Shown here: positions 60,969 through 64,000 of the stretch, in pieces
Position numbering within the stretch: position 1 is the stretch's first letter
Layout of the letters: each line of letters opens with the position of its first letter
Source of the DNA: Microbacterium murale
Lineage (GTDB): Bacteria; Actinomycetota; Actinomycetes; Actinomycetales; Microbacteriaceae
DNA length: 64,000 nucleotides
Assembly: GCF_014635185.1 (NCBI RefSeq)
Contig: NZ_BMCM01000001.1
Coordinates: 310,001-374,000, forward strand
Direction of reading: 5' to 3'
Position numbers and translations under genes: made by a program
The notes under the pieces: model-generated
Told to the model about the DNA's origin: nothing
What the model saw: only the letters and a program-made list of their open reading frames with translations
The model's database searches: none

Positions 60969-62381
60969 TCAGTCCCAGGTGACGGTCGGAGTCTCCTGGG
61001 CGAAGTCGACCGACGGCGTGTCCATGTAGCCGCCGAACAAGACCTCGAACTCCGAGGTCGTGCCGTCCTTGGTGCCCTGAAGCGTCATGTCCACGTCGGG
61101 AGTGTCATACGTCGAGACGAGTGTGGGCGTGGAGTAGTCGACCTCCGGCAGCATGCTGTCGAGCGTCGCCTGACCGTCGCTGGTGATCGTCCTGGTCACC
61201 GAGCCGTCGACCGGGGTGTAGCCGCTGAGGTCGATGTCGGTGATGTCCATGCCACACGGCGTCGTGAGAGTCTTCATCGCCACGCACTCCTCGATCGCCG
61301 TGCGTACGAGTGAGCGGAACGTCGCGGCGCCGTCGTCGGTGAGCACCGGGTAGATGTCCCAGAACAGCTCGCTGTCGGCATCCGTCGTGAGCGTGAACGT
61401 ATCGGTGTCGGAGTCAAGCGCGAACTCTTCATATCCCAACGCGAGTTGGTACGCGCCGGGGAAGAGCGACGTCGAGGAGTCGGCAGGCTCGGCGCCGTTC
61501 ACGGTCAGGCCGAGGCCGTCGAAGTTCGTCAGCGTCGCCATGACCAGGCCGTCGCTGATCAGCCATCCGTCTTCGGAGGAGTTGTACGCCGTGAAATCGC
61601 GTTCGATCGTCTCCCCACCGACGGCGAAGGATGCCGAGACCGTCGCCTCGTACTCGCTTGCGTCCTCGGACTCCTCGACGACGATGTCGGTGATCGGAGC
61701 GAGCTCGAGCGAGGCGCCGAGCACCTCGTCTGTGAGCAGGCTGTCGTCGGCGTAGGTCTCGACGAACGCGATCGCTGCCTCTGCGTCGCCCTCGGACAGC
61801 GCGGTCAGGTACTTCTCCACCGCATCGGATGCTGTCGGGGCAGCCCCCCGCAGAAGATTCGGCACGACGATCGCAGCGGCGATCAGGAGTACCAGTACCG
61901 CGGCGCCGCCGATGATGCCGAACAGCAGGCCCTTCGACATCGGCTTCTTCGGCGCGGCCGGTGCGGCCTGGTAAGCGCCCGGAGGATATCCGCCGACGGG
62001 ATATCCCTGAGGCGCGTTGGGGTCGTAGACCGGCGCTGTTCCGGGGTACGCCGCGGCGTTCGGATCGTACACCGGGGCGTTCGGGTCGTGCGCCGTGACG
62101 TTCGGATCATACACCGGGGCAGCCTGGTACGCGGGTGCGGCCGCGGCCTGGTGCACGGGCGCTCCGGGAATCTCGTGACCCCCTGGGGCCGCGGGCGGAT
62201 ACCCGGGCGCTCCGCTCACCGCAGCATCCGGCACGGCAGCATCCGGCACGGCAGCATCCGACGCCGCGCCATCCGACGAGAAGGTGCCGTCGAATCCGTG
62301 CTGTCCCGCGGCTGCCTCGTTCACCGGCTCCGGCACATTCGGCGGGGTGGGCGGGGGATTCTCGGGCGTCTCGTTGGTCAC
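60969..62381 (-). CDS. Proline-rich single-pass membrane protein with large outer domain, unknown function
   Basis: A 470-residue protein: residues 1-145 are Pro/Ala-rich and cytoplasmic with repeats of VYDPNA and VPDAA; a single helix (LLFGIIGGAAVLVLLIAAAI near residue 150) follows; the outer 300 residues start with a helical part (SDAVEKYLTALSEGDAEAA, a lumazine-binding/NTF2-like or DUF4878-like start) and continue beta-rich. Two cysteines (EECVAMKTL, TPCGMD) may pair. The GTG at 62381 is seven bases after TACGAT, which overlaps an alternative ATG at 62390. Confidence 0.8.
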   Translation of the reverse strand: MTNETPENPPPTPPNVPEPVNEAAAGQHGFDGTFSSDGAASDAAVPDAAVPDAAVSGAPGYPPAAPGGHEIPGAPVHQAAAAPAYQAAPVYDPNVTAHDPNAPVYDPNAAAYPGTAPVYDPNAPQGYPVGGYPPGAYQAAPAAPKKPMSKGLLFGIIGGAAVLVLLIAAAIVVPNLLRGAAPTASDAVEKYLTALSEGDAEAAIAFVETYADDSLLTDEVLGASLELAPITDIVVEESEDASEYEATVSASFAVGGETIERDFTAYNSSEDGWLISDGLVMATLTNFDGLGLTVNGAEPADSSTSLFPGAYQLALGYEEFALDSDTDTFTLTTDADSELFWDIYPVLTDDGAATFRSLVRTAIEECVAMKTLTTPCGMDITDIDLSGYTPVDGSVTRTITSDGQATLDSMLPEVDYSTPTLVSTYDTPDVDMTLQGTKDGTTSEFEVLFGGYMDTPSVDFAQETPTVTWD

Positions 62382-62445
62382 GGATCCCATCGTATGGCCA
62401 GAACGAGACGCACCTCACGGGCAGAGATGCCCATGGGCGATGCGG

Positions 62446-63369
62446 TCAGATCGCGCGGAAACGCCAGGATGCCGCGGCTTCGGCCCCCGGTTCGAGCACG
62501 ATCAGATCCACCTCGGAGTTGAATGCGTCGGGTGGGCACGTCATCGGCTCGACCGCCAGACCGATCCGGCTGTGCGCGGCATCGTCCGGAAGGTCGGCCG
62601 TGTGCACCTGAACCCACGGACAGCTCTCGTCCCAGCTCAGTGCGACGCCGTGGCCGTCCGCCGCGACGACGCGCACCTCGGCGACGCCGCCGGTGAGTGC
62701 GAGCTCGGTGAAGGCGTGATCGATGAACACGTCGCCGATCGGGCGCGCGGCGCGGAAGTCCCATTCCGGATGCGCATCGACCGATTCCGCCGCGACCGGG
62801 CTCAGCCGGTCGGGTGTGACGGTGAGCACCTCGGATGCTGGGAGCGTGAGCGTCCAGTCGTCCACGCGCCCTTCGCCGCCCACCAGATACGGATGCGGAC
62901 CGGTGCCCCAGGGCGCAGCATCCGCCCCGATGTTGCGCGCGGTGACCGTCTGATTCAGACCGTCTGAATCGAGACGGAACTCGACGGCGACCTCGACGCG
63001 GAACGGGTATCCGAACTGCGGTTCGATCACGGCGACCAGCACGACGCGGTCATCTTCCACGACGCGGTCGGTGAACTCGGTCCACGCCAGCAGGCCGTGC
63101 AGTGCATGCCCGCGGGCGGGTTCGGTGATCGGCAGCTGATGCTCGGCGCCGCCGAACGAGTAGCGGCCGTCGACGATACGGTTCGGCCACGGCGCGAGCG
63201 TCGCGCCTCTGTACGCCGGGCGCACCTCGTCGGCGTCGAAAGGCACGATGAGGTCGCGATCGTCGAACGTGAGTGCGCGCAGTGTGGCGCCGACGCTCGC
63301 GATGGCTGCTTCGTAGCCGTGCGCAGAGATGCGCAGTTGACGGCCGGATGCAGGGATGGGAGCGCTCAT
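62446..63369 (-). CDS. Aldose 1-epimerase family protein
   Basis: A 307-residue galactose-mutarotase-like enzyme: YRGATLAPWPNRIVDGRYSF for substrate binding, HALHGLLAWTEF with the catalytic-site His, PWGTGPHPYLVGG with the second His and IGLAVEPMTCPPDAF with the catalytic Glu. It interconverts sugar anomers. It follows araA on the minus strand, so it may serve arabinose metabolism, though galactose is equally possible. The ATG is seven bases after TATCGT. Confidence 0.92.
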   Translation of the reverse strand: MSAPIPASGRQLRISAHGYEAAIASVGATLRALTFDDRDLIVPFDADEVRPAYRGATLAPWPNRIVDGRYSFGGAEHQLPITEPARGHALHGLLAWTEFTDRVVEDDRVVLVAVIEPQFGYPFRVEVAVEFRLDSDGLNQTVTARNIGADAAPWGTGPHPYLVGGEGRVDDWTLTLPASEVLTVTPDRLSPVAAESVDAHPEWDFRAARPIGDVFIDHAFTELALTGGVAEVRVVAADGHGVALSWDESCPWVQVHTADLPDDAAHSRIGLAVEPMTCPPDAFNSEVDLIVLEPGAEAAASWRFRAI

Positions 63370-63392
63370 GTCTTCGACGATAGCCGCCTGAT

Positions 63393-64000
63393 TCACAGCC
63401 CCTGCGCCAGCCGGTAATAGGCCTGGTTCCACCGCACCTGCTGCTGGAACTCGGGCAGCGTGGTGTCGTCGTCGATCACGAGCAGTTCGACCTCTGCCAT
63501 CTCGGCGAAGTCGCGGAACGCCTCGAGTCCCACGGCGGTCGACATGACCGTGTGGTGCGCGGCGCCGGCCGTGAGCCACGCGGCGGCACTGGTGTTGAAG
63601 TCGGGGGCCGGCTTCCAGACGGCACGGCCCACGGGCAGGTTCGGCAGAGCCGCCCGCGGTTCGACGTTCTCGACGACGTTCGCGGTGAGGCGGAAGCGGT
63701 CGCGCATGTCGCTCATGGCCACGACGACGGCGGGGCCGGGGTCGGCCGTGAAGACCAGGCGCACCGGGTCGTCCTTGCCGCCGATGCCCAGCGGGTGGAT
63801 CTCGAGCATGGGCTTCGCCGTGGTGAGCGATGGCGAGACCTCGAGCATGTGCGCACCGAGGATGAGCTCGTCGCCGGGGGTCATGTCGTAGGTGTAGTCC
63901 TCCATCAGGCTCGCGCCACCGGGCAGACCGGCGCCCATGACGTTCGCGATGCGGACGAGCACGGCGGTCTTCCAGTCGCCCTCGGCGCCGAAGCCGTAGC
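63393..64000 (-). CDS. araA: L-arabinose isomerase, 5' end cut by window
   Basis: The visible 202 C-terminal residues start within [20 protein letters not shown], the AraA signature, and continue with [40 protein letters not shown] and [20 protein letters not shown] with the metal-binding His. The N-terminal part lies beyond the right edge. It converts L-arabinose to L-ribulose and indicates an arabinose operon outside the window. Confidence 0.95.
   Translation of the reverse strand, partial: YGFGAEGDWKTAVLVRIANVMGAGLPGGASLMEDYTYDMTPGDELILGAHMLEVSPSLTTAKPMLEIHPLGIGGKDDPVRLVFTADPGPAVVVAMSDMRDRFRLTANVVENVEPRAALPNLPVGRAVWKPAPDFNTSAAAWLTAGAAHHTVMSTAVGLEAFRDFAEMAEVELLVIDDDTTLPEFQQQVRWNQAYYRLAQGL

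Overview
The window is high-GC, densely coded DNA that looks like a chromosome segment of a Microbacteriaceae actinobacterium, most likely Microbacterium-like. The evidence is the codon use, the very frequent words GGATGC/GCATCC, many leaderless genes (TANNNT about 6-7 bases before the start codon), a Zur box of actinobacterial type and the gene content. The genus is inferred from pattern recognition only. I saw no rRNA, tRNA, CRISPR, prophage or insertion sequence. Both ends cut genes: a DUF993 protein at the left and L-arabinose isomerase at the right.

Layout. 1-3103: a sugar/polyol-type catabolic operon (DUF993 protein, Gfo/Idh/MocA oxidoreductase) behind a LacI regulator. 3183-5542: galT-galK. 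5618-8764: divergent NCS2 purine/uracil permease and 8-oxoguanine deaminase sharing a palindromic operator and a folded leader. 8826-9803: galE. 9810-14815: GPH transporter, ChbG-type deacetylase and ROK regulator, divergent from a carboxylesterase. 14819-24156: a hexuronate regulon (gntK, manD, fructuronate reductase, uxaC; LacI regulator; TRAP transporter dctPQM) with three copies of one operator near TGGCAACCGGTTGCCA. 24227-29158: a Zur-controlled zinc uptake system (aztA, aztB, aztC, aztD) with a second propeller-like lipoprotein. 29145-32796: orphan DNA methyltransferase, lipoate ligase, hydrolase, cutC. 32839-38025: MarR and three secondary transporters. 38082-40168: rocD and ddaH. 40342-41994: quinone oxidoreductase, XRE regulator and membrane protein behind a perfect 21-bp inverted repeat. 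42091-45759: putA. 45817-49014: four membrane proteins of unknown function. 49047-50223: thioesterase and GNAT. 50335-53800: etfB-etfA-cytochrome b. 53930-55401: MarR, SRPBCC and DUF1905/YdeI proteins. 55552-59952: valine catabolism. 60336-64000: ABM-domain membrane protein, proline-rich membrane protein, aldose epimerase, araA.

How the genes work together. The segment is mostly nutrient acquisition: galactose (galT, galK, galE), hexuronates, arabinose, chito-oligosaccharide-like sugars, purines, proline/arginine (putA, rocD, ddaH) and valine. Electrons from the valine-pathway acyl-CoA dehydrogenase would go to the ETF encoded nearby, and the cytochrome b in the ETF operon is a candidate acceptor. 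The least explained items are the four-gene membrane cassette, the repeat-derived inserts in the cytochrome b protein, the structured leader of the 8-oxoguanine deaminase gene and the extra zinc-operon lipoprotein.
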